DNA from: Cellulophaga baltica
Lineage (GTDB): Bacteria > Bacteroidota > Bacteroidia > Flavobacteriales > Flavobacteriaceae
Assembly: GCF_018861125.1 (NCBI RefSeq)
Contig: NZ_JAHKQN010000004.1
Location: 1 to 64,000, forward strand
Reading direction: 5' to 3'
Length of the DNA stretch: 64,000 nucleotides
Shown here: positions 55,616-64,000 of the stretch, in pieces
Position numbering within the stretch: the stretch's first letter is position 1
How the letters are laid out: each line of letters opens with the position of its first letter
The notes under the pieces: model-generated
Seen by the model: only the letters and a program-made list of their open reading frames with translations
Database searches by the model: none
What the model was told of the DNA's origin: nothing
Made by a program: the position numbers and the translations under genes

Positions 55616-56353
55616 TTATTGATCGCTATATGAAGCCATTTTAAAAGTTATAGGAACCGAATATGGCATTTTCACACTAGAGCCACGTTGCATACCTGGT
55701 TTCATTCTAGGTAGTGCTGCAATAATACGACCCGCTTCTTTTTCAAGACTTATATCCGGCCCTCTAGTTTGTATGTTTGTTATGGCTCCTTTTTGATCTA
55801 TTGTAAAGTAAACAAAAACTCTACCTTGTATATTTAATTCTAAAGCAGTAGCAGGATAATTAAATTCACTTTTCACATGCTCTTGAATTTTTTGTTGAAA
55901 ACAAGCTTTTTTCTGATCGTTAGTTTTCATTTTTTCACAGCCAGGAAAAACAGGTACATTTTCAATCACTGCAAAAGGCACAGTAATCTCTTCTTCTACT
56001 TCAATAACCTCAATATCTTCAACTGCAATTGTTTCTTGTATTACTGTTTCTTGATTAATATCACTACTTTCTATAAAAGTCTCTTCAACTTCCGATACAT
56101 CAGACACCACTTCAATAATTTCAGGTGCTAAAGGCGGTGGTGGTGGCGGTGGTGTATTTATAGCCCTTGTGATAGGTATATCTTCTTTTAGTATTTCTTG
56201 TACGTTTATTACTTGAACAACTTCGTCCACCGTAGAATATGTTTTATATTCAAATAACCTCCATACCACAAAAAGTGAAAGCGCTAGGCCTATTGCAAAA
56301 TATAGGCCACTATTTCTGTTTAAATCTGCTTTTGGGTTTTTTTTGAGTTCCAT
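55616..56353 (-). CDS. tonB: TonB energy-transducer protein
   Basis: 245 residues. One TM helix at about 18-36 (YFAIGLALSLFVVWRLF), a proline run (NTPPPPPPPLAPE), an acidic Val/Glu-rich spacer, and a C-terminal TonB domain (about 160-245) with YPATALELNIQGRVFVYFTI and PGMQRGSSVKMPYSVPITF. It couples the proton gradient to TonB-dependent receptors such as SusC-type glycan importers. A cysteine pair in the CEKMKTNDQKKAC segment is common in Bacteroidota TonBs. Confidence 0.92.
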   Translation of the reverse strand: MELKKNPKADLNRNSGLYFAIGLALSLFVVWRLFEYKTYSTVDEVVQVINVQEILKEDIPITRAINTPPPPPPPLAPEIIEVVSDVSEVEETFIESSDINQETVIQETIAVEDIEVIEVEEEITVPFAVIENVPVFPGCEKMKTNDQKKACFQQKIQEHVKSEFNYPATALELNIQGRVFVYFTIDQKGAITNIQTRGPDISLEKEAGRIIAALPRMKPGMQRGSSVKMPYSVPITFKMASYSDQ

Positions 56354-56473
56354 AATCTGTCATTTTAATACTCTAAATTTAAACTACTTACAGAATAAAA
56401 AATATGACATATATCAGTACCAAAAACTAAAATTCATCCAGTTATTAATATAAATTTATACAAATATCATTAG

Positions 56474-56785
56474 TTATTGTTGACTATCTTCAAGTCCCCA
56501 TTTATCTAAACCTCTTAAAATAGCTTCTAACGATTTACCACGCTTTGTCAAACCATATTCAACTTTTGGTGGCACTACAGGATATACTTTTCGGGTTAAA
56601 AGCCCGTCTTTTTCTAATTCTCTAACCGTTTGAGTAAACATCTTATTAGAAATTCCTTCAATATGTTTTTGAAGAATTCCTGAACGTAAGTTTCCATCCA
56701 ATAAATGAAACATAATTAACGGCTTCCATTTTGTTCCAATTAAATTCATTGTATAATTTAAAGGGCATTTAACATCTTTCTTCAA
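56474..56785 (-). CDS. HxlR-family transcriptional regulator
   Basis: 103 residues, the normal family length. It begins MKKDVKCPLNYTMNLIGTKW with the conserved Cys7 and has the winged helix ISNKMFTQTVRELEKDGLLTRKVY. HxlR proteins often sense aldehydes or redox through the N-terminal cysteine. It is divergent from the VOC gene, which is its likely target. Confidence 0.92.
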   Translation of the reverse strand: MKKDVKCPLNYTMNLIGTKWKPLIMFHLLDGNLRSGILQKHIEGISNKMFTQTVRELEKDGLLTRKVYPVVPPKVEYGLTKRGKSLEAILRGLDKWGLEDSQQ

Positions 56786-56833
56786 AATAAATAAAATTTA
56801 AAACACTAATAATCATTAATTTACTCATTTAGG

Positions 56834-56859
56834 TAACTATAACACTTTTTAGTAAGTTA
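56834..56859. promoter_or_regulatory. candidate HxlR operator
   Basis: TAACT (56834-56838) and AGTTA (56855-56859) face each other across 16 bp in the gap between the divergent hxlR and VOC genes. HxlR dimers bind spaced inverted repeats of this size. Inference from position. Confidence 0.4.
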
Positions 56860-56908
56860 TTGTTAATAAGTCAAATATAGTATAATTTTACAATCTAAAT
56901 TGAAAGTC

Positions 56909-57421
56909 ATGACAACAAAAAAGAATTACCCAAAGTCGTTCTCACATATAGGAATAACAGTCCCTGATATTCATAAAGCCGTAGAATTTTATTCTGAGGT
57001 TATGGGATGGTATGTAATTATGGAACCTTCTAAAGTAAAAAAAGAAAAAGAAACAGCTATTGGCCAAATGTGTATTGACGTTTTTGGTGATGCCTGGACA
57101 GAATTTGAAATTGCACATTTAGCAACTTCTGATGGTATTGGTATTGAATTATTTTCTTTCCCTCACGGAATTAAAGAAGCGCCAGAGTTTACCCCCTTTA
57201 ACACAGGTCTTTTCCATTTTTGTATTCAAGATCCTGAAATTGAAAAATTAATTGAGAAAATAGTTTCTTTAGGTGGTAAACAAAGAATGCCAATAAGAGA
57301 ATATTACCCAGAAGACAAACCATTTAAAATGTGTTATGTTGAAGATCCATTTGGTATTGTATTCGAAATTTACACACATAGTTATGAGTTAACTTACTCA
57401 TCAGGTGCATACGCAAAATAA
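56909..57421 (+). CDS. VOC (glyoxalase/dioxygenase) superfamily protein
   Basis: 170 residues from ATG 56909 (MTTKKNYPKSFSH). An in-frame TTG nine bases upstream is less likely. Paired VOC modules begin HIGITVPDIHKAVEFYSEVM and end YVEDPFGIVFEIYTHSYELT, with metal-ligand candidates His (SHIG), His (LFHFC) and Glu (FEIYTH). It is probably a lactoylglutathione-lyase-like enzyme handling a reactive small molecule. Control by the divergent HxlR gene is likely. Confidence 0.82.
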   Translation: MTTKKNYPKSFSHIGITVPDIHKAVEFYSEVMGWYVIMEPSKVKKEKETAIGQMCIDVFGDAWTEFEIAHLATSDGIGIELFSFPHGIKEAPEFTPFNTGLFHFCIQDPEIEKLIEKIVSLGGKQRMPIREYYPEDKPFKMCYVEDPFGIVFEIYTHSYELTYSSGAYAK

Positions 57422-57454
57422 AACCTGAGAGTAGTTTTACTTGAGATTAATCTT

Positions 57455-57510
57455 AAAAGCAAAATAGATAAGAAAAATAGTATACTATTTTTCTTATCTA
57501 TTTTGCTTTT
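57455..57510. repeat. 56-bp perfect palindrome
   Basis: AAAAGCAAAATAGATAAGAA at 57455-57474 continues AAATAG to 57480. The exact reverse complement occupies 57485-57510, and the central TATA is itself palindromic, so all 56 bases are symmetric. It lies 34 bp after the VOC stop and may act as a terminator, but it is far longer than the other terminators here and contains only one GC pair cluster per arm. Confidence 0.9.
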
Positions 57511-57681
57511 CTTTAATTTAAAACTGAAGTATTAATAAATTTTTGAATTCTCATTAACAGCAAACAAAACCTATGAAGATCATTGAAATACTTTTTTTCT
57601 GATTTTTTAGATTGGTTAAATATTTCTAAATAAGTGAGTCTATGATAAATTTTAAAATTAGATTTATCTATTGCCTTGTTT

Positions 57682-58545
57682 ATGAAAAAGCTTTTAGCAG
57701 TACATATCTTAATTTTCATTAGTATATTATATACTTCATGTACTGTTTTACAGTGGCGAAAGACCGATAAAGAATTAAAAGAAAAGTTTGACAAATTAAA
57801 TATTGAGAGTACAATATCATATTTTAAAGTTGACAGCCTCAATTTAAAAACACGTATTTTTTCGGTTACTCCAAAAGAAAATAACAACATAAATTTTGTG
57901 TTTTTTCATGGTTCTCCAAGTTCTTTATCTGCTTGGGAAGGTTATTTAGCTGATTCTATTTTAAGAACGGAAGCAAATATGTACGCTATTGACAGGCCTG
58001 GATATGGTTATTCTAATTTTGGTGATGAGATGACCTCAATTGATAAACAAGCCCAAATAATGAGTACCATAATTAATGAAAATCAATTAAAAAATGTGAT
58101 TGTAGTTGGTTCTTCTTATGGAGGACCTTTAGCTGCAAGGGTAGGTTATTTAAATAAAAATGTAAAAGCTGTTGTAATGATTTCTCCCGCAATTGATCCA
58201 GATAACGAGAAGGATGTCTGGGCCGCTCGTTTTACACAGTGGTTTTTAACAAGGTGGTTAGTTCCAACTGCTTATAGAGTCGCTGGTGATGAAAAAAAGG
58301 TACATGCTGAAGAACTAGCATTATTAGAAAACGATTGGAATAAAATAACTATCCCTGTCTTACATTTTCATGGTGATAAAGATGAGTTAGTGCCCTATGA
58401 AAATATAAACTACACTAAAGAAAACTTTAAAAATATTAAAATAATTACAGTCCCTGAAAAAGGGCATGAAATTGCTTGGAAACACCGAGAAATTATTATT
58501 CCGTATTTAATACGTCTTGCCAAAAAAACACAGGTAGAAAATTAA
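57682..58545 (+). CDS. alpha/beta-hydrolase lipoprotein
   Basis: 287 residues from ATG 57682 (MKKLLAVHILIF). An in-frame TTG 6 bp upstream is less likely. The lipoprotein signal ends ILYTSCTVL. Oxyanion loop FFHGSPSS, nucleophile elbow VVGSSYGG, acid HGDKDELV, and catalytic His in KGHEIAWKH form a complete triad. It is an envelope-anchored esterase or lipase of unknown substrate. Confidence 0.85.
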   Translation: MKKLLAVHILIFISILYTSCTVLQWRKTDKELKEKFDKLNIESTISYFKVDSLNLKTRIFSVTPKENNNINFVFFHGSPSSLSAWEGYLADSILRTEANMYAIDRPGYGYSNFGDEMTSIDKQAQIMSTIINENQLKNVIVVGSSYGGPLAARVGYLNKNVKAVVMISPAIDPDNEKDVWAARFTQWFLTRWLVPTAYRVAGDEKKVHAEELALLENDWNKITIPVLHFHGDKDELVPYENINYTKENFKNIKIITVPEKGHEIAWKHREIIIPYLIRLAKKTQVEN

Positions 58546-58650
58546 AACAAAGCTATTTGAAGTCAACTGTTTTATATTCAATTATTTCAACTGTTATTTA
58601 TCACAAATATTATTTTAAACTTATTTATTTCTATAATTAATAGTATTATT

Positions 58651-58681
58651 GATTTAAATTAAAAAAATCACAATTTAAATC
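58651..58681. promoter_or_regulatory. inverted repeat upstream of PL6 lyase
   Basis: GATTTAAATT (58651-58660) and AATTTAAATC (58672-58681) are perfect inverted copies across 11 bp, 70-100 bp before the PL6 start. A repressor operator is possible. It is unrelated to the palindrome before the PL7 genes. Confidence 0.45.
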
Positions 58682-58750
58682 AAGTATTAATTCTACTTAT
58701 TTTAAATTATGAAATGAGTCAGAGTACCCTAAATAACAAAAAAACCAACC

Positions 58751-61075
58751 ATGATGAAACAGGTTATAATTGTCATATGCTCATTACTTTTAGTACTTTC
58801 ATGCAAAGAGAAATTACACAAAAAAATTATACTTGTAAACGACATTACTGAACTAAAAGAGAGTATAAGTAAAGTTGTTCCTGGTGATGAAATTGTATTA
58901 AAAAATGGCATTTGGAATAATGTAGAAATTAATTTTTATGCACTTGGCACTAAAGAAAGTCCTATTATATTACGTGCTGAAACTCCTGGAAAAGTTTTTA
59001 TTGAAGGGGTTTCATACCTGCATTTAGGAGGAGATTATTTAATAGTTGATGGATTATATTTTAGAAATGGTTATACCCCAAAAAGTAGTATTATTAGATA
59101 TAAAATTGATAATGATATTACTGCTACAAATAGTAAAGTTACTAATACCGTTATAGAAAATTTCACACAACCAAACCGATTTACCAATGACCATTGGATT
59201 GAATTTTTTGGAAAAAACAATCAACTAGATCATTGCTATATCTCAGGAAAATCTAATGACGGAGAAACATTACGGGTATTTTTTACTGGTAATAAAAATA
59301 TAAATAGCCATCACCAAATAGTGAATAATTATTTTGGACCACGCCCACGAAAAGGTGGACCAAGAGCTGAAACAATTCGTGTTGGGGACAGTAAAACTCG
59401 TTTTGTTCCTGGTTATGTAAATGTTTCAAACAATTATTTTGAAGCCTGTAATGGCGAGGTTGAAATCATATCAGACAAAACAAACTTCAACTCTTATAAA
59501 AACAATATTTTTTATAAATGCGAAGGTTCACTTGTATTGAGACATGGTAGCTATGCTACTGTAGATGGTAATATTTTTATAGGCGATGATGATTCTGACT
59601 TTTACGGTGGTATAAGAGTTGTAAATGCCGGGCATTGGATTACCAATAACTATTTTTACAAAATTAAAGGAGAGGCTTTTAGATCACCATTAGCAATGAT
59701 GAACGGGATACCAATGACACCTTTAAACCGTTATTTACAAGTTTCTGATGCTGTTATTGCTCATAATACATGGGTAGATTGTTCGTCACCTTGGCAAATT
59801 GGTGTTGGCCAAAACTTAAAAAGCGCTACTGTACTTCCTGCAAGTGAAATCCGTTCTGCACCGCCAATACGCAGTATTATTGCAAATAATATTATTTACA
59901 ATACGCAAGAAGACAAAATACCGGTTATAAACCACAGTGAAATGAGTGGTATTTTATTTAAAAATAATTTAATTGATAATAATGGTGCTACATATACCGA
60001 ATATGATGTTTTAAAAAACACATCAATAAAAATGAAAAAAATCAACGAATGGTTATATGCACCTGAATCTTCAAATAATAAATTATTAACTGAGGTTTTT
60101 GAAGGTTACGATTTTGAAACTATAAAAACAGATCTTTTTGGTACCAATAGAAATAATAATAATAATAATATTGGTGCTATTACAGATTTAGCAAACGCAG
60201 AAAAATTTAAAATAGATGAAAAGAAATTTGGTCCTAACTGGTTTAATACCGAAAAAAATATTGCTGAGCAAAAACTAATTACCGCTACTGCAGTTGATGG
60301 TGATTTATCTCAAAAAATAAAAGAAGCAAATTCAGGAGATATTATAGAATTGATTGATAGTTTATATAGACTTAAAAACACTATAAATATAAACAAAGAC
60401 ATTATCATCCGTTCTAAAAACAAAGACAATAAAGCAACAATAGTTTTTACTAAAAACAGTGATTCACTGGCTTTTGCTATGCATCCAGAAGGAAATTTAA
60501 AATTAGAGAATTTAATATTAAAAGGTGATGGCTCTATAACTGCATTTGCTCCATTAAAAGAAAATATGGCATCTGCATACAATTTATCTGTAGAAAACTG
60601 TTCGGTAGAAAATTTCAATTATATTTTAAAAGCAACAAAAGGTTCATTTTCTGATGCTATCTCATTCAAAAGTTCAATTCTAAAAAAATGCAAAAATGGC
60701 ATTGTACTTTCTTCAGAAGAAAAAGGAGATTATAATGCTGAAATGGTAACTTTTGAACGTTGCGAATTTAAAAATATAGAACAAAATGTAATTGATTTTT
60801 TCAGAGGTGGTTATGATGAATCTACTATCGGAGGAATTTTAACGGTTACAAACAACACATTTGCTAATTGTGGTAAAAATGAAAAAGATGCTATTTTATT
60901 AAAAACAAAAGGCATTATAAATGTTGAACTCACAGCAAATACATTTAAAAATAACAGCCCTAAATACACCGCTGTTTTATGGGGAGAAAAGAACAATCAT
61001 CATAAAAACAATACCATAATTAACTCAGGTGATATAAAAGTTGAAGACCAACAAAAACTAAAAATCCTATATTAA
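58751..61075 (+). CDS. PL6 alginate lyase lipoprotein
   Basis: 774 residues. The lipoprotein signal ends LLLVLSCKEK. Residues about 30-440 are a right-handed beta-helix of the PL6 (chondroitinase-B-like) family, with ETIRVGDSKTRFVPG, NGEVEIISDKTNFNSYKNN (catalytic Lys), and GSLVLRHGSYATVDGN (catalytic Arg). The segment about 500-774 is a second parallel beta-helix without the lyase motifs. The start may be either of two adjacent ATGs. An (AAT)n run codes for NNNNN at about residue 471. It likely depolymerises alginate together with the PL7 enzymes. Confidence 0.88.
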   Translation: MMKQVIIVICSLLLVLSCKEKLHKKIILVNDITELKESISKVVPGDEIVLKNGIWNNVEINFYALGTKESPIILRAETPGKVFIEGVSYLHLGGDYLIVDGLYFRNGYTPKSSIIRYKIDNDITATNSKVTNTVIENFTQPNRFTNDHWIEFFGKNNQLDHCYISGKSNDGETLRVFFTGNKNINSHHQIVNNYFGPRPRKGGPRAETIRVGDSKTRFVPGYVNVSNNYFEACNGEVEIISDKTNFNSYKNNIFYKCEGSLVLRHGSYATVDGNIFIGDDDSDFYGGIRVVNAGHWITNNYFYKIKGEAFRSPLAMMNGIPMTPLNRYLQVSDAVIAHNTWVDCSSPWQIGVGQNLKSATVLPASEIRSAPPIRSIIANNIIYNTQEDKIPVINHSEMSGILFKNNLIDNNGATYTEYDVLKNTSIKMKKINEWLYAPESSNNKLLTEVFEGYDFETIKTDLFGTNRNNNNNNIGAITDLANAEKFKIDEKKFGPNWFNTEKNIAEQKLITATAVDGDLSQKIKEANSGDIIELIDSLYRLKNTININKDIIIRSKNKDNKATIVFTKNSDSLAFAMHPEGNLKLENLILKGDGSITAFAPLKENMASAYNLSVENCSVENFNYILKATKGSFSDAISFKSSILKKCKNGIVLSSEEKGDYNAEMVTFERCEFKNIEQNVIDFFRGGYDESTIGGILTVTNNTFANCGKNEKDAILLKTKGIINVELTANTFKNNSPKYTAVLWGEKNNHHKNNTIINSGDIKVEDQQKLKILY

Positions 61076-61154
61076 CATTAAAATCTTTCTATTCAATAAA
61101 ATATTTATTTAAACTAATTTTGTCTAAAACTGTATAGTATAGATATTTTTAAAA

Positions 61155-61862
61155 ATGGTGAATAGAAAATTAGCTTTAAAAATTAGAAAAACACACCGTT
61201 ATTTAGGGCTGTTTTTGGGAATTCAATTTTTATTCTGGACTATTAGCGGACTTTATTTTAGCTGGACAGATTTAGATGAGATTCATGGTGATTATTTTAA
61301 AAACTTAAACTACCAACCAAAATCCTTTAGTGGTTTAATAAGCCCTTCAGATATTGCAACAACTGAAGACATTCATACTATCGAATTAAGAGATATAAGC
61401 AATACTCCTCATTACTGGGTTAATAAAAACCAACTTTACAATGCTTTAGACGGAAGCAAAAAAAGTAACATTACGGAGCAAGAAGCATTATACATTGCCA
61501 AAAACCACATGAAAGCTGATTTAGAAATATTAGCAATTAAACAAATAAGCGAAACAGATAAACATCATGAATATCGTGGCAGATTATTACCCGCCTATGT
61601 TATATCATACAAAACTGATGAAAACCTAAAAGCTTATATTTCTACTAAAGATGGCAAATTTCAAACTGTAAGACATAAAAATTGGCGTTGGTTTGATTTT
61701 TTATGGATGACGCACACCATGGATTATGAAGGTAGGGATAATTTTAATACTATTGTTCTAAGAGCTTTTTCACTCCTTGGTTTAGTTACTGTTTTAAGTG
61801 GTTTTCTACTCTGGTATACATCATCAAAATCGGTAAAAAAAATTACTAAGAAAAAAGATTAA
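61155..61862 (+). CDS. PepSY-domain membrane protein
   Basis: 235 residues. TM segments lie at about 17-37 (YLGLFLGIQFLFWTISGLYF) and near the C-terminus (LGLVTVLSGFLLWYTSS). A PepSY domain lies between (ITEQEALYIAKNHMKADLEI, YVISYKTDENLKAYISTKDG). The pattern matches the PepSY-associated TM family, often linked to iron or metal reduction. It is 79 bp after the PL6 gene but shares no evident function. Confidence 0.82.
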   Translation: MVNRKLALKIRKTHRYLGLFLGIQFLFWTISGLYFSWTDLDEIHGDYFKNLNYQPKSFSGLISPSDIATTEDIHTIELRDISNTPHYWVNKNQLYNALDGSKKSNITEQEALYIAKNHMKADLEILAIKQISETDKHHEYRGRLLPAYVISYKTDENLKAYISTKDGKFQTVRHKNWRWFDFLWMTHTMDYEGRDNFNTIVLRAFSLLGLVTVLSGFLLWYTSSKSVKKITKKKD

Positions 61863-61864
61863 AT

Positions 61865-62213
61865 CTATTTTACTAGTTTTTTACCCAAAGCAAATAAGCC
61901 AAATACGAAAGCCATTAGTAATAAACCAAAAGCTTCTCTACCTTTTTCGATATTTTTTATATCACCTTTTCCTATTTCAAAACCTTCAAATTTATCAGGA
62001 AATACATACGAAAAACCTAAGAAAGCACATAGCATAAAAATTAAAAGCACTCTCATACTTAGCATATCTATAAGAAATAAAATAGTTATTACCATAGCAA
62101 CAACATAAATAAGCATCCAAATAATTGGATCAGGATCATTGTATTGTAAAACAGCGGAAACTAAGAATAATAAACAAAAAAATTATCGCTAGTGCTTTAA
62201 ATAAAATACGCAT
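61865..62213 (-). pseudogene. TMEM220-family membrane protein, frameshifted at T7 tract
   Basis: From ATG 62213 the minus strand reads MRILFKALAIIFLFIILSFR and runs to a stop. The family body SAVLQYNDPDPIIWMLIYVV continues in another frame to 61865. Removing one T from the T7 run (A7 on the plus strand, 62176-62182) joins them into a 115-residue protein with a continuous first helix, IIFCLLFLVSAVLQYNDPDP. QYNDPDP-x3-W is the TMEM220 signature. It may be a true mutation, slippage decoding or a sequence error. If translated only from ATG 62116, an 83-residue fragment lacking the first helix results. Confidence 0.75.
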
Positions 62214-62261
62214 AGATAACTGATTTTTACTTAAAAATTAAATTACCCTGTAAGATACTAT

Positions 62262-62292
62262 TTTGATGTGATATTGTTTCCTTGTACATTTG
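62262..62292 (+). promoter_or_regulatory. miaE promoter
   Basis: TTTG at 62262-62265, exactly 19 nt, then TACATTTG at 62285-62292. Transcription would start near 62299. This rules out the in-frame TTG at 62290, which lies within the -7 box, and supports ATG 62311. Confidence 0.7.
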
Positions 62293-62310
62293 AATAGAAT
62301 TAAACTAGAT

Positions 62311-62892
62311 ATGTTAGGACTTAAATTACCAACGGACCCAAGATGGGTGAATATTGTTGAAAAGAATATTGACGAAATTCTTACGGATCATGCGTATTGT
62401 GAACAAAAAGCAGCAAGTACTGCTGTATCATTAATTGTTTCTTTTCCTGAATATACTGAACTAGTACAAGAAATGGTTGCTTTAGTCCGTGAAGAAATGG
62501 GTCATTTTAAAATGGTTCATGATCGTATTATTGCTCGTGGTAATGTATTGGGTAGAGATCGAAAAGATGAGTATGTAATTGCTTTGATTAAATTTTTCCC
62601 AAAAGGTGGTAGTAGAACTACGCAATTGGTACATCGTTTATTATATGCTGCTTTAATTGAAGCACGTAGCTGTGAACGTTTTAGACTATTATCAGAAGAA
62701 TTAAAAGATAAAGAGTTGGCCGAATTTTACCATAAATTAATGGTTAGCGAGGCAGGCCATTATACTATGTTTTTGAAATTTGCTCGTAAATACGGTGATG
62801 AAACTGAGGTAAATCAAAAATGGAGCGACTTATTATCTTTTGAGGCTGAAATAATGAAAGACCTAAGTAAGAAAGAAAGTATACACGGATAA
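62311..62892 (+). CDS. miaE: tRNA-(ms2io6A37) hydroxylase
   Basis: 193 residues from ATG 62311 (MLGLKLPTDPRWVNI). Start chosen by promoter position and family beginning. A four-helix diiron protein: carboxylate/His ligands are in HAYCEQKAAS, REEMGHFKMVHD, EARSCERF and SEAGHYTMF, in the E...E-x-x-H...E...E-x-x-H order. It hydroxylates the isopentenyl group of modified A37 in tRNA, needing O2. It stands alone, convergent with ppx. Confidence 0.92.
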   Translation: MLGLKLPTDPRWVNIVEKNIDEILTDHAYCEQKAASTAVSLIVSFPEYTELVQEMVALVREEMGHFKMVHDRIIARGNVLGRDRKDEYVIALIKFFPKGGSRTTQLVHRLLYAALIEARSCERFRLLSEELKDKELAEFYHKLMVSEAGHYTMFLKFARKYGDETEVNQKWSDLLSFEAEIMKDLSKKESIHG

Positions 62893-62896
62893 AAAT

Positions 62897-63784
62897 TTAT
62901 TTATCCGCGTAGTATAATGTTTTTATAATACCATCTGAAAGCCCAATTTTTGGAACATGAATTTTTTTAGCGCCACACCATTTCGCCGCTGATAAAAATA
63001 TTTTGGTTGCCGGAATAATAACATCGGCTCTATCAGGGTTTAAACCTAATTCTGATATTCTTTCTTCATAAGTAAGACTATCGAGAAAATTATATTGCGC
63101 CTTTAACCACAGTGCTGATAAGGCTTCACCTTCTTTTCTACCTGAAATTTTATGTAGTTTATTAATGTTTCCGCCTGATCCAATTATAGATACCTGATCT
63201 ATGGTTTTCATCTGCTCTTTAATCCATTCTTGCAGTTTTAACCAAGTACTTTCGCCTACCATATTATTTAATAAACGTACCGTACCTAATTTGAAAGATT
63301 TAGAAACTTTAATTTTCCCTTGAGTAAAAAATGTAAACTCCGTACTACCACCACCAACATCAATATACAAGTATGATTTACCATCTTGCATTAATTGTTT
63401 TAAATCTGTTGATGCAATTATTGCTGCTTCTCTTTTACCATCAATTAGCTCAATGGTAATTTCAGCCTCTTCCTTTACACGCTGAATTATTTCTAATCCG
63501 TTATTTGCTTCACGCATTGCAGAAGTAGCACAAGCCATATACTTTTCAACCCCAGCTACATTCATCAATAACTTAAACGCTTTCATAGTATCAACTATTC
63601 TATCTGCATTACGGTCTGAAATTTCCCCAACAGTAAAGGAGTCTTCTCCTAAACGAACAGGAACCCTTACTAAAGAGCTTTTCCTAAATTGCGGATTCTT
63701 ACTTTTTTCTTCTATTATATTGTGCGTTAATAATCGAACAGCGTTAGAGCCAATATCAATTGCCGCATATTTTCTAACTTTCAA
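62897..63784 (-). CDS. ppx: exopolyphosphatase / GppA-family phosphatase
   Basis: 295 residues, the short form without the C-terminal HD domain. The ASKHA phosphate loops are AIDIGSNAVRLL at 8-19 and YIDVGGGSTEFTFF at about 138-151, and CATSAMREANNG is conserved. It degrades polyphosphate or pppGpp. It lies 10 bp after ppk1, the polyphosphate kinase, so synthesis and degradation genes are linked. Confidence 0.92.
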   Translation of the reverse strand: MKVRKYAAIDIGSNAVRLLTHNIIEEKSKNPQFRKSSLVRVPVRLGEDSFTVGEISDRNADRIVDTMKAFKLLMNVAGVEKYMACATSAMREANNGLEIIQRVKEEAEITIELIDGKREAAIIASTDLKQLMQDGKSYLYIDVGGGSTEFTFFTQGKIKVSKSFKLGTVRLLNNMVGESTWLKLQEWIKEQMKTIDQVSIIGSGGNINKLHKISGRKEGEALSALWLKAQYNFLDSLTYEERISELGLNPDRADVIIPATKIFLSAAKWCGAKKIHVPKIGLSDGIIKTLYYADK

Positions 63785-63794
63785 TATATTGTTT

Positions 63795-64000
63795 TTAAGA
63801 TTCTAATTTTGCTTGGTAATAATTATATAATTCAAATTGAGAACGCAATTCTGGCCCTTCAATTTTTCTATATGCATTGTCTTGTTCTTTAGAAAAAATT
63901 CTTGCTTTTAAATTATCTTTCCAAGTTATTTCAAAAGTTTCAATCAATTCTTGTTTAATATCTTTATCATAAATAGGGCAACCTACCTCTACTCTATAAT
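63795..64000 (-). CDS. ppk1: polyphosphate kinase 1, C-terminal end (partial)
   Basis: Only the last 67 residues are in the window, reading YRVEVGCPIYDKDIKQELIE and ending YYQAKLES. RVEV-x-CPI-x-D is the conserved C-terminal segment of PPK1, which polymerises the ATP gamma-phosphate into polyphosphate. The gene runs off the right edge. It is followed after 10 bp by ppx. Confidence 0.85.
   Translation of the reverse strand, partial: YRVEVGCPIYDKDIKQELIETFEITWKDNLKARIFSKEQDNAYRKIEGPELRSQFELYNYYQAKLES

Noticed and set aside
60145-60170. (AAT)n microsatellite in the PL6 gene
   Set aside because: It codes for a short Asn run within an intact frame. There is no evidence of phase variation because the repeat unit is three bases.

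Overview
The window looks like chromosome from a marine flavobacterium (Bacteroidota, Flavobacteriaceae). It is AT-rich. Several promoters have the Bacteroidota form, TTTG at -33 and TAnnTTTG at -7. Several surface and secreted products are lipoproteins, including four alginate lyases (three PL7, one PL6). A KdnB-type oxidase sits beside kdsB, and the integrase is of the IntDOT kind. I cannot name the genus from sequence alone.

Bases 264-11772 form an integrated genomic island. A tyrosine recombinase gene lies next to an intact tRNA-Pro gene. A 13-bp copy of the tRNA 3' end sits at the far left beside a terminator that probably served the tRNA before insertion. Both ends also carry copies of a GTAACCGAAT motif that could be arm-type integrase sites. 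The cargo is mainly anti-phage defence: an AbiTii-domain protein, a PARIS-like AAA ATPase + DUF4435/TOPRIM pair, and a Hachiman pair (HamA DUF1837 nuclease + HamB helicase). There is also a small barrel-like protein and a coiled-coil histidine-kinase-like protein with no ATPase domain. The first four cargo units are separated by strongly folded intergenic elements whose outer arms resemble integron attC sites (GCCTAAC/GTTAGGC-like). This cassette-like layout is the most unusual feature of the window.

From 11.76 to 29.5 kb lies core genome: tRNA-Pro and tRNA-Ser, a c-di-AMP phosphodiesterase (PgpH type), thiolase, a TPR protein, gyrA, clpC, NAD(P)HX repair, and the thrABC operon. The thr operon is preceded by a promoter and a Thr/Ile-rich leader peptide typical of transcription attenuation.

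From 29.5 to 34.7 kb are three alginate lyase lipoproteins built by shuffling CBM6, CBM32 and PL7 modules. Two have parallel promoters with a related palindrome over the start region. A fourth, unrelated lyase (PL6) is at 58.7-61.1 kb. Between them are gcvT-glsA-SDR-phhB-yebC, a cell-envelope/Kdo operon (recD-like, DUF4126, kdsB, HAD, CAT-like, kdnB, acyltransferase), a pseudopilin-like/DUF3822/rsmD operon, rnpB, dnaX, and a two-component system with PepSY-like and DUF2490 partners. Further on are tonB, hxlR/VOC, an alpha/beta hydrolase, miaE, ppx, and the end of ppk1.

Two genes are split at homopolymers. dnaX has an A10 slippery tract after the gamma form, with the tau extension in the -1 frame. 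A TMEM220-family gene is broken at a T7 tract. Assignments come from reading motifs and from memory of protein families; no database search was possible.
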